Positions 8,835-18,043 are shown, numbered from the stretch's first letter. The stretch is 64,000 nt of DNA from Paenibacillus antarcticus (GCF_001637225.1 NZ_LVJI01000007.1:62001-126000); one strand, 5' to 3'. The notes: generated from the sequence alone by a model not told the origin. Translations and numbers: made by a program.

Positions 8835-10067
8835 CTATTCATGCTTTATCGTGTACAAGCTAACATTATCACCATAATATTTCGAATATTCTTGAACGGC
8901 AAAGCTATCCATCATACCCGATATGAAATCGATAATGTTACGCCTTTTATCCGTATTCTCATCAATCACTCTGTACTCTGGAGGAAGCAATTGTAGATTT
9001 TTATTAAAGCTTTCATCGTTATATACGTTGTAAAGCCCTCTCAATACCTTCTCACCTTTTTTCTCATACATTTGGACAGAAGGTTTGCGCAATATCATAT
9101 GAAAGACCATCTTCTTTAGTCCTGAAGATAGGGCGCCATATTGATTAAAACTCAATCTACCCAACGTTTCATTATATGTAATGTCTCTGATTAATGTATT
9201 TACGATTTTGGAGGTCAACTCTTTTCTAAACAGAAATGAATATTCCTCGGATGATTTCAGTCGAGTGCCTTGTGATGCAAATGTTGTACAATGGTGAATA
9301 ATATCTTCTAGCACACTAGAAACACTGTGATAAGCTTCATGCACTTTAAATTCATACAGAAGTTCATCGATTGAAAATAAGTTCTGACTCAGACAATCTT
9401 CTAAATCATGGGCAGCATACGCGATCTCATCTGCTAAGTCCATAATCTGCATATCAATAGTACATGCATCTTTATCCGTTAACTTAAGCCTATACAATTC
9501 TTCTTGTATAACAAGATAATTATCGTCATATATAAACTTCTTATTCTCACCACTGTTATATTTGTTGAAATATTTCACGACGCCGAGTAGAGATCTGAAT
9601 GTGAGATTTAGTCCCTGATAACCATAATGCTTCTTCTCTAATTTCATTAGTATTCTAAGGGTCTGCGCATTGCCCTCAAAGCTCCCAATATCTTGGACGA
9701 GTTCTCCCAATACTCTTTCTCCATAATGCCCAATCGGTGGATTTCCTAAATCATGTGCAAGGGAACACGCTTCAACAACAAATGTATCAAGCTTAAGATC
9801 CATAGCTAGTCCTCTTGCAATTTGTGCAACTTCCATACTGTGTGTTAATCGATTACGAAAAAAGTGATTGTTATCTATGCCAAGAAGCTGCATCTTCCCT
9901 TGCAATCTTCGAAAGGACGCTGAATATAGCACACGTGCATAATCGCGTGAATATTCCTCTCTTCCTCGCTCATCCGCTCCCATATCGTGCAAGCGAAAAT
10001 TCAACTTGTCCAACTTAGGAATACTCTCTTTAACGTAATCCATTGTCTCCTGATTATAAAAGCTCAT
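8835..10067 (-). CDS. dgt: dGTP triphosphohydrolase (HD domain)
   Basis: 410 residues. The HD-phosphohydrolase metal ligands are visible: His in RLTHSMEV (about residue 75), His-Asp in SLAHDLGNPPIGHYGE (about 107) and the distal Asp in DLADEIAYAAHDLED. The N-terminus YSRDYARVLYSASFRRLQGKMQ is a dGTPase hallmark. The reaction is dGTP to deoxyguanosine plus triphosphate; specificity among dNTPs cannot be read from sequence. ATG 10067 has GGAGG 3-5 bases upstream, inside the preceding guanylate-kinase-like gene, with which it overlaps by 14 bases, so translation is probably coupled. Confidence 0.88.
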   Translation of the reverse strand: MSFYNQETMDYVKESIPKLDKLNFRLHDMGADERGREEYSRDYARVLYSASFRRLQGKMQLLGIDNNHFFRNRLTHSMEVAQIARGLAMDLKLDTFVVEACSLAHDLGNPPIGHYGERVLGELVQDIGSFEGNAQTLRILMKLEKKHYGYQGLNLTFRSLLGVVKYFNKYNSGENKKFIYDDNYLVIQEELYRLKLTDKDACTIDMQIMDLADEIAYAAHDLEDCLSQNLFSIDELLYEFKVHEAYHSVSSVLEDIIHHCTTFASQGTRLKSSEEYSFLFRKELTSKIVNTLIRDITYNETLGRLSFNQYGALSSGLKKMVFHMILRKPSVQMYEKKGEKVLRGLYNVYNDESFNKNLQLLPPEYRVIDENTDKRRNIIDFISGMMDSFAVQEYSKYYGDNVSLYTIKHE

Positions 10068-10614
10068 TGTCCTCCACCAACCCTCGCTTAATATAATTTA
10101 TCATTCGCTTCGCCTTTTCTCTGTTCTCTTCCGTATTGTATATCACGATATCACATTGAGAGAGGGTACTCATTTCCTCCTCATAACTTGCAAGACGACG
10201 CGTTACTTCCTTGTCATCCGTATCTCTGGATAACAATCGTAATCTACATTGCTCTTTATCAGCCGTAACACCTATCACTAGAATTTTATCGTGGAATCTC
10301 TCCTTGAGTATCTTTACTCCATTGGCATCCATAACTACTGATTTCATTTGCTGTCCGATCATAATTTCGTTAATGGATAATATCGACGTCCCATAATAAT
10401 TACCTTGGTATTTCGTCATCTCTAGCATATTGCCTTCTTCAAACATCTCACACATGATTTCCTTTGTCACAAAATGATAGTCTACCCCATTCACCTCTCC
10501 TTCCCTAGGTGCGCGAGAAGTCCATGTAACGACCTTGGGTATATCTAGTAGTGCTTGAAGTGTGCTTTTCCCTGAGGCACTCGGTCCTTGAAATACAATG
10601 AGCTTGAATGACAT
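10054..10614 (-). CDS. Guanylate-kinase-like nucleotide kinase
   Basis: 186 residues from ATG 10614, chosen because GGAGG lies 5 bases upstream; an upstream TTG would overlap that site. P-loop GPSASGKST (residues 8-16), the GMP-binding signature TSRAPREGEVNGVDYHF and the GNYYGTS loop identify a guanylate kinase fold; LRLLSRDTDDKEVTRRL is the lid region. It should transfer phosphate from ATP to GMP, dGMP or a related nucleotide. Housekeeping gmk normally lies beside rpoZ, so this is probably a second, specialised copy. It overlaps dgt downstream by 14 bases. The pairing of a (d)NMP kinase with a dNTPase is unusual. Confidence 0.85.
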   Translation of the reverse strand: MSFKLIVFQGPSASGKSTLQALLDIPKVVTWTSRAPREGEVNGVDYHFVTKEIMCEMFEEGNMLEMTKYQGNYYGTSILSINEIMIGQQMKSVVMDANGVKILKERFHDKILVIGVTADKEQCRLRLLSRDTDDKEVTRRLASYEEEMSTLSQCDIVIYNTEENREKAKRMINYIKRGLVEDNELL

Positions 10615-10716
10615 GTTAACCTCCAAATAGTCTTAAGAATGATTAATGCTATTTTATACTTAAATGGGAGAAGAAAACATCATTCATATGATTAACGCCA
10701 TCGACGCGCTTCCCTT

Positions 10717-10747
10717 TTGACTTACTATTCAGTTAGAATTATATAAT
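10717..10747 (+). promoter_or_regulatory. Promoter of the GNAT-fusion operon
   Basis: TTGACT (10717-10722), 17 bases, TATATA (10740-10745), with an overlapping TATAAT at 10742-10747 (19-base spacing). A housekeeping sigma-type promoter about 25 bases before the start of the 1039-residue protein. Confidence 0.7.
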
Positions 10748-10770
10748 TAGAATATATTAGGAGGTTCCAA

Positions 10771-13700
10771 ATGACACACACGAATATGGATCAAGTGACC
10801 ATTGTAGAATATGAACCCAAGTATGCTGCATCACTGGCTGATATGTGGAACCGAAGCAGAGATAGCTGGGGCGGAGATAATGCGATCCGTTCAGAAGAAG
10901 CCATCCTCTCTGAGCATAACAATAGCACTCATATTAAAGTGTTTCTTGCCGTAGTAAATGATGAGGTTGTTGGTTATTGCAGTTTCTCTCACTATAAAGA
11001 TGATGAAGGTGCTCTATATATTCCTTTATTAAACGTACGTCCTGATTACCACGGTCGTAAGGTAGGTAAGACACTGGTTCTTCGTGCATTGCAAGAGACG
11101 ATAAATCTCGGTTGGTCGAGACTCGATCTTCATACGTGGCCCGGAAATACGAAAGCCGTTCCTACTTATAAGAAATCCGGATTCTTTTGGGAAAAGCGTG
11201 ACGACATGACGCATCTCATGAATTTCATTCCATCCGTTCTTCAAACGGAGCCGGTTCGAGCCTATTTCAACGACATTGACTGGTATACGGCGAGCACTCG
11301 TGTTCTATTAGTTGAGCCGGATGGTCGTAAAGAAAATGGCTTCGACTACTTCACATATGAGTGGAATAAAGATGGCCGATATTTGAAAATGGAGTATGAA
11401 CGCACAGGCCGTGGACTTCGACTCATCGAGACGGATGAATACCTTATTTCAGCGACTGTTGTAAATCACAGTCTTCCCTTCGGCAAAGAGTACGAGATTG
11501 TCTATGAACTCGTTAGTAAGAACAATACCCCTTTAACCGTCGAGGTACATGGTGTAAGCAATAAGCAGATCGAGTTCGATCTAAGTGAATCTCGCGTAGT
11601 TACTGGAACTGATGTTATTAAAGGGAAATTTAGAGTACATCCGATTGAAGAAGAGCAGAACCCTTGGCAGAATCATCCGGTTGTGGAAGCAGAGCTTAGC
11701 ATTAACGGTCTTAAGACGATGTTCAAAGTCGGCATTGCTCCGACCTATCCTGCCAGCATCACACTTGAATCTACTAATCACACATTTAATATTGGGCAAG
11801 AAATGGAACTGTTTCTTACCGTGGAGAACGGATTTAACGAGGAGACTGTCTTTGCATTCGACTTGCCTACAACATCAACAATCTCCTTCGTACAACGTCA
11901 TATCGAGATTACTATTCCTGCTAAAGGTCGCGTAAGTATACCTGTCACGGCTCAACTACATGAATACGGGGTACTACAGCAATCGATTGAGCTATTAGCT
12001 ACGATTGATAATAAACAGATTGTCGTCCATAGAGAGCTAAGTGCGCTATTCCAAGGACATACCGCTATGTTCGGAGGGCAGATAAAACACGAGTGGATCA
12101 TTAGTTATGGAGTCTATTCAGTCCATTTGAATACCTTAAATAATAGAACCACCGTTAATCAGAGTGGCCAGGAAATCGATACCGTATTGATCTTTCCTAA
12201 ATTGGGTCTGCCCTTCTCGAGTGAATTCAAAAGAAATCGCCCTATCCATGTAGCCCAATATGCCGAACAACAAGTTATGGTCATGGAAGCACACTACACC
12301 ATGCCAGGTTATGAGGGTATTCTCCTCGTGGCTATTACAAAACTTCATGGTAACGGCATCGTCCAACATCATTATCGTATACAGAACACTTTGGACGTAT
12401 CGATGACTCACGATTTGGTACTACAGGAAGGAATTATCCACGATATCACGAACAATGTGATTCCCTATGATGGAGATTATTTCGATCTACGACAAGGTGT
12501 GGATGCCTCGAATAAGGATTATTGGGATTACAAATTAGTGATGGAGAATTGGCTCTTCGCTTATCGTGGATTAACAACCCATGGTATCAGTTGGCCTGCA
12601 AGCCAACAATTGATGAAAGACGGTTGGTTTTTCTGCATTGACCATTCACTCGGAACACTTCTTGCAGGGCAATCCATAGAGACGGAACCGGTCTGCATCA
12701 CAGTAGGGACATTCACGGATTGGCGCGATTTCCGTGCCTTTGTTATGCAGGAGGAGAATACGAAGCAACTTCAAACTTCTGAACATCTCACGTATGCTCT
12801 TAATGATGGCAATCCTTTTGTAAAGGACTCCTTTCAAGTAACATTGAAGGAGAGAACAACCATCTATCTGGATGGACAAGTTACAGTCTCATCAGAGTTG
12901 GATAGCCTTGTCTCGGATAGTCTCACTGTAGATAGTGACCAACAACGATCTGAAGTCACGCTTCCACTTCATATTAAGGGTGATCATAAGGTTGATGTCG
13001 TCGACATACAATTAAATTTCGAGCCTTTCGAAACAAAGAAAAGAAAAGTTATATTCCCTATAACACATACAGAAGTACAATGTGAGGCTTCCACGGAACA
13101 GGGCTTAGAGGTATTCACAGCAGACAATGGTACACTACGGATTCAGGCGAGTCCTGCATTTGCACCTTCCCTCTTCTCGATCACACATCAAGGACGAGAA
13201 TGGTTAGATTCTTCCTTCCCACAGGTAGGACCGAAATCTTGGTGGAACCCATGGTTAGGAGGCATCGCTACTAACTTCCGTTGGAGTTCTCTGCTCAGTC
13301 TGATGGAAGAACCACGAACAACGTCCTTTACCCAACTTACAGATAACAAAGGAAACGAATGGTCTGGTATTCGGATGAGTGTTACGATTACAAATAATGA
13401 AAAGTATAACGGACTCATACTCCACCATCATTATTTGCTTCTACCTGGAGCACCGGTCGTATGTCATGTCATCATGATCGAACAGCTTACAGGTGCCCAT
13501 CTACCACCCATTCGTATGATTACTTCTAGTTTCTTCAAAGCAAGTAATGATTTGAAGAATAGTCGAATTCAACTGAACGATATTCAAGGTAATCCTCTTG
13601 TCTATAAAGCTGGCAGAATTCAATATGATATCGAGACCCAAGGTATTGTTAACTTTGGTTCTTCGGAACATACAGAACGACTAACTCTCGCGACTCACCC

Positions 13701-13890
13701 AAATTTAGAGTTATGTCATGCATTTGTGAATACCCATGCAATGTCTTCAACCGTTATTGAAGAGTTACTCGTTAAGAATGGTGAATCCAAATTTGCCACA
13801 CCGCAGTTCTATACCCTAAGCGATCAGATGATCCCTGATCATGCTTACACTGATTTATTCAACATCCGTTTTACAACTCAATCATCCTAA
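10771..13890 (+). CDS. GNAT acetyltransferase fused to a large beta-rich protein
   Basis: 1039 residues, ATG 5-6 bases after AGGAGG. Residues 5-150 are a GNAT N-acetyltransferase: VFLAVVNDEVVGYCSF, the acetyl-CoA loop VRPDYHGRKVGKTLVLRAL and NTKAVPTYKKSGF. The remaining roughly 890 residues have no catalytic motif I recognise. They contain repeated beta-sandwich-like stretches (for example ITIPAKGRVSIPVTAQL at about 380, VTLPLHIKGDHKVDVVDI at about 730) and a C-terminal segment with GPKSWWNPWLGGIATNFRW (about 825-843) reminiscent of carbohydrate-active or mutarotase-like beta folds. No signal peptide, so cytosolic. An amidohydrolase gene follows after 15 bases, implying a common pathway. Confidence 0.75.
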   Translation: MTHTNMDQVTIVEYEPKYAASLADMWNRSRDSWGGDNAIRSEEAILSEHNNSTHIKVFLAVVNDEVVGYCSFSHYKDDEGALYIPLLNVRPDYHGRKVGKTLVLRALQETINLGWSRLDLHTWPGNTKAVPTYKKSGFFWEKRDDMTHLMNFIPSVLQTEPVRAYFNDIDWYTASTRVLLVEPDGRKENGFDYFTYEWNKDGRYLKMEYERTGRGLRLIETDEYLISATVVNHSLPFGKEYEIVYELVSKNNTPLTVEVHGVSNKQIEFDLSESRVVTGTDVIKGKFRVHPIEEEQNPWQNHPVVEAELSINGLKTMFKVGIAPTYPASITLESTNHTFNIGQEMELFLTVENGFNEETVFAFDLPTTSTISFVQRHIEITIPAKGRVSIPVTAQLHEYGVLQQSIELLATIDNKQIVVHRELSALFQGHTAMFGGQIKHEWIISYGVYSVHLNTLNNRTTVNQSGQEIDTVLIFPKLGLPFSSEFKRNRPIHVAQYAEQQVMVMEAHYTMPGYEGILLVAITKLHGNGIVQHHYRIQNTLDVSMTHDLVLQEGIIHDITNNVIPYDGDYFDLRQGVDASNKDYWDYKLVMENWLFAYRGLTTHGISWPASQQLMKDGWFFCIDHSLGTLLAGQSIETEPVCITVGTFTDWRDFRAFVMQEENTKQLQTSEHLTYALNDGNPFVKDSFQVTLKERTTIYLDGQVTVSSELDSLVSDSLTVDSDQQRSEVTLPLHIKGDHKVDVVDIQLNFEPFETKKRKVIFPITHTEVQCEASTEQGLEVFTADNGTLRIQASPAFAPSLFSITHQGREWLDSSFPQVGPKSWWNPWLGGIATNFRWSSLLSLMEEPRTTSFTQLTDNKGNEWSGIRMSVTITNNEKYNGLILHHHYLLLPGAPVVCHVIMIEQLTGAHLPPIRMITSSFFKASNDLKNSRIQLNDIQGNPLVYKAGRIQYDIETQGIVNFGSSEHTERLTLATHPNLELCHAFVNTHAMSSTVIEELLVKNGESKFATPQFYTLSDQMIPDHAYTDLFNIRFTTQSS

Positions 13891-13905
13891 GAGAGGGGCT
13901 AAACC

Positions 13906-14769
13906 ATGAAAATTATCGATGCACATATCCATTATTCCAACATAGAATCCTTTCATGATACCGCCCGCACTTTGGCACATATCGATTATTCAGCAGCAGG
14001 ATTACAGGAAGAATTTAAGCGTGCGGGTGTTATTGCAGGCGTAGGTATGGGCGTAACTGAGACAATTCCCGGTGCTTTTCCTGATTATGCAGCAGCTAAT
14101 CCTATGATGCTTGATCTGACTGAGAAGTTACCACCCAATCTATATACTTGTGTCGGCATTAACCCGTTAACGCTGAGAGATGGCAATCAGCTAGTGGAGC
14201 TAGAACATACACTTCAGCAGGATCATGTCGTGGGTATCAAATTGTACGCTGGTTATTATCACTACGATGTGGGCGATCCGATTTATGACCCGATCTATGA
14301 ACTAGCCTCCACTTATAACTTACCTATCGTCATTCATGGAGGATTGACATACTCAGACAGAGGCTTACTAAAGTACTCCCACCCACTCGCTATGGAGGAG
14401 ACATTCCTGAAACATCGAGACATTACTTTCATGATGTGCCATCTAGGCGATCCATGGGTTATGGATGCAGCAGCCTTATTAGAGAAAAATCCGAATCTTT
14501 ATGCTGATTTATCTGGTTGGATTGTAGGTGACGATGCCAAGGTTGAACGTATGATGCAAGAGCAAACCTATACGGATCATTTCCGTCGTGCTATCGTATT
14601 CGCTGAACGATACGATAGATTAGTATTTGGAACGGATTGGCCACTTGTTCCTTTGGATTCCTACATCCGCTTCGTAAAGAATTTAATTCCCGAAGCCTAT
14701 TGGGAGCAAGTATTCTATGGCAATGCACTTCGTGTATTTCCAAAAATCGAGAAATTATTGAACGGTTGA
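13906..14769 (+). CDS. Amidohydrolase_2 family metal-dependent hydrolase
   Basis: 287 residues, ATG with AGAGGGG upstream, 15 bases after the GNAT-fusion stop. TIM-barrel metal sites visible: DAHIHYS at residues 5-11, VGIKLYAGYYHY (bridging Lys region), PIVIHGG, MMCHLGDPW and the C-terminal LVFGTDWPLVP with the catalytic Asp. These match the Amidohydrolase_2 (PF04909-type) family of hydrolases and decarboxylases acting on ring or amide substrates. The substrate is unknown; co-transcription with an acetyltransferase suggests an acyl-modified small molecule or sugar. Confidence 0.85.
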   Translation: MKIIDAHIHYSNIESFHDTARTLAHIDYSAAGLQEEFKRAGVIAGVGMGVTETIPGAFPDYAAANPMMLDLTEKLPPNLYTCVGINPLTLRDGNQLVELEHTLQQDHVVGIKLYAGYYHYDVGDPIYDPIYELASTYNLPIVIHGGLTYSDRGLLKYSHPLAMEETFLKHRDITFMMCHLGDPWVMDAAALLEKNPNLYADLSGWIVGDDAKVERMMQEQTYTDHFRRAIVFAERYDRLVFGTDWPLVPLDSYIRFVKNLIPEAYWEQVFYGNALRVFPKIEKLLNG

Positions 14770-14810
14770 ATGATCCGACAGAAACGTACCACTAGAGCGT
14801 ATGAACGCAA

Positions 14811-14841
14811 AAAATCCGTCCCTCGTAGGAGGACGGATTTT
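14811..14841. terminator. Bidirectional terminator, amidohydrolase / greA
   Basis: Perfect 11-base stem AAAATCCGTCC (14811-14821) with GGACGGATTTT (14831-14841) between convergent genes; T-runs occur on both strands. Confidence 0.88.
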
Positions 14842-14850
14842 CTTATATTT

Positions 14851-15330
14851 TTATAATGATTTTATTTCAAGTAACTCATATTTAATGATTCCCATTGGTG
14901 CAGTTACATTAATAACACTGCCAATTTTTTTACCTATAAGTTCTTTACCTAAAGGACTCTCATAGGAGATCTTATTATCCAATACATCTGCCTCAGCAGG
15001 TCCTACAATTTGATACTTGATTTGCTCTGAGAATTCAATATCATTCAGAATGACAATAGAACCTACACTAACAACAGAGAGATCTAGACTCACTGTATCG
15101 ATAACCGTTGCTTTCGTGATCATCTTTTCCAATATCTTTATTCTAGTCTCCATAAAGGATTGGTCGTCCTTAGCAGAGTGGTATTCACTATTTTCCTTCA
15201 AATCGCCGTAACTAATAGCTAACTTAAGACGTTCCGCTAATTCTTTACGCTTAACGGTCTTAAGATCTCTTAGTTCATCCTCTAACTTAGTCAAACCTTC
15301 TTTTGTTACAATCACTTCTTCTTTAGCCAT
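14851..15330 (-). CDS. greA: Transcription elongation factor GreA
   Basis: 159 residues, the normal GreA length. ATG has AGGAG 8 bases upstream. Residues 1-75 are the antiparallel coiled coil (TKEGLTKLEDELRDLKT) with the tip motif LKENSEYHSAKDDQ holding the acidic residues that stimulate RNA polymerase transcript cleavage. Residues 80-159 are the FKBP-like C-terminal domain (SPLGKELIGKKIGSVINV). It rescues backtracked RNA polymerase. Many Firmicutes have more than one GreA; copy number cannot be judged here. Confidence 0.95.
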   Translation of the reverse strand: MAKEEVIVTKEGLTKLEDELRDLKTVKRKELAERLKLAISYGDLKENSEYHSAKDDQSFMETRIKILEKMITKATVIDTVSLDLSVVSVGSIVILNDIEFSEQIKYQIVGPAEADVLDNKISYESPLGKELIGKKIGSVINVTAPMGIIKYELLEIKSL

Positions 15331-15574
15331 GTTTACAACTCCTATTTTACTTTCTTATTCAATTCTAACCTATATTCACTTAAATTGTTATTAACTCAAC
15401 GAAAAAGTTAGCTCTCAAGTGACTATATTGGTAAAATAAAGGTTGTTTTATACAATAATATTACAAACAGGTACTACAATATGTATATTTATTTTTGAGC
15501 ATCCGATCTATAACTTTATTCTCTACACATGTTCCTTGTTCTATTCTGTCTTCTCTTCAGGTTAATCAAATAAT

Positions 15575-15612
15575 AAAAGAGGATGATCCAGAGTATTGGA
15601 TCATCCTCTTTT
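15575..15612. terminator. Terminator after the 99-residue membrane protein
   Basis: Perfect 16-base stem AAAAGAGGATGATCCA (15575-15590) with 15597-15612 and a 6-base loop, immediately past the stop codon at 15614. Confidence 0.85.
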
Positions 15613-15613
15613 A

Positions 15614-15913
15614 TTATAAGAATGGAATACTAACAATAACTGCAACGGATGCAATACCTATTAACAAGCTTTTATTACGAGGTAATTTAGGTTTCTGATA
15701 AGGTTTATATAAGGTGAATCGTGCTAACACATTGCGATGGAATATATAGATCAATGCAAAGTTTGCCGCGACAACAAGTATTAACATCTTTAAACTTTTG
15801 ATCCCTCCAACTCCAATTATCGGTTTCTCAATCATCAAAAGAATAATAAATGCTACAACAAAAAACACTGTATTCTTGACTATATCAAGTGTTATTCTCT
15901 GAGAGTTGCTCAT
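15614..15913 (-). CDS. Small membrane protein of unknown function
   Basis: 99 residues, ATG preceded by GGAGGTGA. Three hydrophobic segments: about 14-30 (TVFFVVAFIILLMI), 41-57 (MLILVVAANFALIYIF) and 82-99 (KSLLIGIASVAVIVSIPFL). A basic loop (YKPYQKPKLPRNK) separates the second and third. I do not recognise the family. The good ribosome site and the strong terminator directly after the stop support a real gene. Confidence 0.65.
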   Translation of the reverse strand: MSNSQRITLDIVKNTVFFVVAFIILLMIEKPIIGVGGIKSLKMLILVVAANFALIYIFHRNVLARFTLYKPYQKPKLPRNKSLLIGIASVAVIVSIPFL

Positions 15914-16035
15914 CTAAAATCACCTCCACATTTACTCTAGTATAACCTTCTAAATATGTACTGTACTGTTATAAAACTTACCATAAATCATATATACAGT
16001 CATCTTAACAAAATGAAGATTGTAATGAACAAAAA

Positions 16036-16080
16036 ACAGTAAACCCAAGGTTGATTGAACATCAACCTTAGGCTTACTGT
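16036..16080. terminator. Terminator after ndh
   Basis: Twenty-base imperfect stem (16036-16055 with 16061-16080, one mismatch region) and 5-base loop; followed on the minus strand by a six-T run. Confidence 0.88.
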
Positions 16081-16109
16081 TTATAATTTATTTCATAATG
16101 AAATTTCGA

Positions 16110-17288
16110 TTAGTATGCCAAAGTGAACAACGCTTTAATATGAGACAAGTAACGAATATTACTTGCTTCTTTCATAAGAGAAGCAGGCATTCCTTTAAGA
16201 GGTGTTCCGTTAGCTCCGATCGTTGCAACTGCGTCTTTACGACCCAAGCTTGCAAGTGTTCCAGAGTCAATTGGAGAGAATGATTCCATAGATTTATTAT
16301 TCAACTTAGCGAATAGATTGTAACCTACAAGTTCACCCATCTGCCAAGCGATCTGTGCTGTTGGAGGATAAGGACGTCCTTCAGGACCAAAGAATACTGC
16401 ACTATCCCCTACAACAAATACGTCTGGGTGAGAAATAGATTGAAGATGTTCGTTGACGCTTGCACGTCCACGGTTAACTTCAAGGCCTGATTCTCCAACT
16501 AGCGGACTTCCTTGTACGCCACCAGTCCATACAAATGTGTTCGTAACAATTTTGGAACCATCTTTAAGGTCAATCGTATTACCTTCAACATTGGTAACCG
16601 GAAGACCTGTTAGGAATTGAACGCCACGCGCTTCCAAACTTTTCGTTGCACGTTCAATCAAATGATCTGGTAATACTGGAAGGATCTTAGGACCTGCTTC
16701 AACTAGCAACAATTTCACTGATTTAGGATCTACACCATATTTCTTAGCAAGTGCAGGCATACCATCAGCAATTTCGCCAACTAACTCTACGCCGGAAAGA
16801 CCGCCACCACCGATAACAATCGTGCCATCAGCCGGGTTATTTGTTTTCGCAAATTCACGAATACGATCTTCAATTTGTTTATGAATTTTATTTGCATCAG
16901 CAGCAGATTTTAACACCATGCTGTTTTGCTCTAGCCCTGGAATACCGAAAAAAGCCGTTTGGCTTCCCAAACCGACAACCAACGCATCATAAGTTAAGGA
17001 TGATCCATCTGTAAGTTTAACTTCTTTTTTGTCTACGGAGAAAGATTCTACCTTGTTGATCATAAGATCAATGTCTTTCCCTTTGAACAATTTCTCTAGT
17101 GGCATAGCAATCGCCTCTTCAGCAATATTACCAGCTGCAAGACGGTGCAATTCTGTAATGATTTGGTGTGTTGGAGTCTGATTAATAACTGTTACTTGTG
17201 CTTCAGCCTTACTCAAAAATTTACGAAGACTCAAAGCCGTTAAAAGGCCACCATACCCTGCACCTAATATAACAATATGTTTTGACAT
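16110..17288 (-). CDS. ndh: Type II NADH dehydrogenase
   Basis: 392 residues. N-terminal FAD-binding loop ILGAGYGGLLTALSL, central NAD(H)-binding loop VIGGGGLSGVELVGEI (about residues 160-175) and the second FAD motif VFVVGDSAVFF (about 300). The C-terminal helices end with YLSHIKALFTLAY, a membrane-anchoring tail. It transfers electrons from NADH to menaquinone without pumping protons. It follows a DUF1641 gene as in the B. subtilis yjlC-ndh operon, 42 bases apart. Confidence 0.92.
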   Translation of the reverse strand: MSKHIVILGAGYGGLLTALSLRKFLSKAEAQVTVINQTPTHQIITELHRLAAGNIAEEAIAMPLEKLFKGKDIDLMINKVESFSVDKKEVKLTDGSSLTYDALVVGLGSQTAFFGIPGLEQNSMVLKSAADANKIHKQIEDRIREFAKTNNPADGTIVIGGGGLSGVELVGEIADGMPALAKKYGVDPKSVKLLLVEAGPKILPVLPDHLIERATKSLEARGVQFLTGLPVTNVEGNTIDLKDGSKIVTNTFVWTGGVQGSPLVGESGLEVNRGRASVNEHLQSISHPDVFVVGDSAVFFGPEGRPYPPTAQIAWQMGELVGYNLFAKLNNKSMESFSPIDSGTLASLGRKDAVATIGANGTPLKGMPASLMKEASNIRYLSHIKALFTLAY

Positions 17289-17330
17289 AAGTGTATTATC
17301 CTCCGCTCTTACTCAGTTATTGTAAACGAA

Positions 17331-17762
17331 CTATTTTTTATTCTGCTCTTCACTGACTTGAAGATAAGCATTAACGAATCGGAACATCTTTTGTGCTTGT
17401 GGATCTTTAAGCATTTTCATCAAACCAAATAGGCCGATTACTTCCTGGCTTTTCTCAGCACGCTCTTTCGCTTCAATAACATTTGCCGCAACATGCTTCA
17501 CGGAACCTACTACAGGTCCAACAATTTCTGTTATTGCGCCAACTGTGTCGCTTTTCAGAACATCATCCGTAGCTACGGAATGAGCGAAATCATATGTCTT
17601 CGTCATTGCATTAACGATTTCATTCAATTTCGGTAATTGCTGAATTAAAGCAGTTAGAGATTCTTGAACCTCAGGTTTTAATAACTGATCCAATAGATCG
17701 TTGTTGTCTTTGCTTGTAGATAAAGCTTGTTCAGACGTTGTCTGAGTGATAGATTCTGACAT
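17331..17762 (-). CDS. yjlC: DUF1641 protein, YjlC-like
   Basis: 143 residues, ATG with AAAGGAG upstream. All-helical, acidic, no membrane segment. VGAITEIVGPVVGSVKHVAANVIE and GLFGLMKMLKDPQAQKMFRF (about residues 108-127) are the DUF1641 signature. In B. subtilis the homologue yjlC is the first gene of the ndh operon controlled by the redox repressor Rex; the same gene order here argues for a role with the NADH dehydrogenase. I found no clear Rex box. Confidence 0.85.
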   Translation of the reverse strand: MSESITQTTSEQALSTSKDNNDLLDQLLKPEVQESLTALIQQLPKLNEIVNAMTKTYDFAHSVATDDVLKSDTVGAITEIVGPVVGSVKHVAANVIEAKERAEKSQEVIGLFGLMKMLKDPQAQKMFRFVNAYLQVSEEQNKK

Positions 17763-17841
17763 ATCTAATTCTCCTTTACGATAAGCAACATTCGCTTCGA
17801 ATTTATATTATAGCTATAATTCATGAGTGTATAATAAATTT

Positions 17842-17858
17842 GGGAATTTAAAATTCCC
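17842..17858. promoter_or_regulatory. 17-base perfect palindrome upstream of yjlC-ndh
   Basis: GGGAATTT-A-AAATTCCC, 8-base arms around one base, about 35-40 bases upstream of a minus-strand TATAAT at 17807-17812 and 80 bases before the yjlC start. Dyad symmetry and position fit an operator; it does not match the Rex consensus. The rest of the 17763-18096 gap holds only the -10 box and the terminator at 18044. Confidence 0.45.
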
Positions 17859-18043
17859 TATTAATAATACGACTAACCTCTGATATTATCAAACATCTTT
17901 TTGAAAATTTAAGAAAGTATACGTTCCATCTTACACTTAATTCTTATATTTCTCACTGAAATCATTTGTTAACCTTTACTGTCGCTGATGCTATTATGCA
18001 CCACAGCTTCTGCAACAATTCCATAACATATATTTACAAACTA

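Noticed and set aside
15495..15698. 67-codon plus-strand frame
   Set aside because: Reads through the terminator at 15575-15612 and antisense to the 99-residue membrane protein.
17763..17960. Rex-binding site before yjlC-ndh
   Set aside because: No TTGTGAA-N4-TTCACAA-like sequence found; only the unrelated GGGAATTT palindrome.
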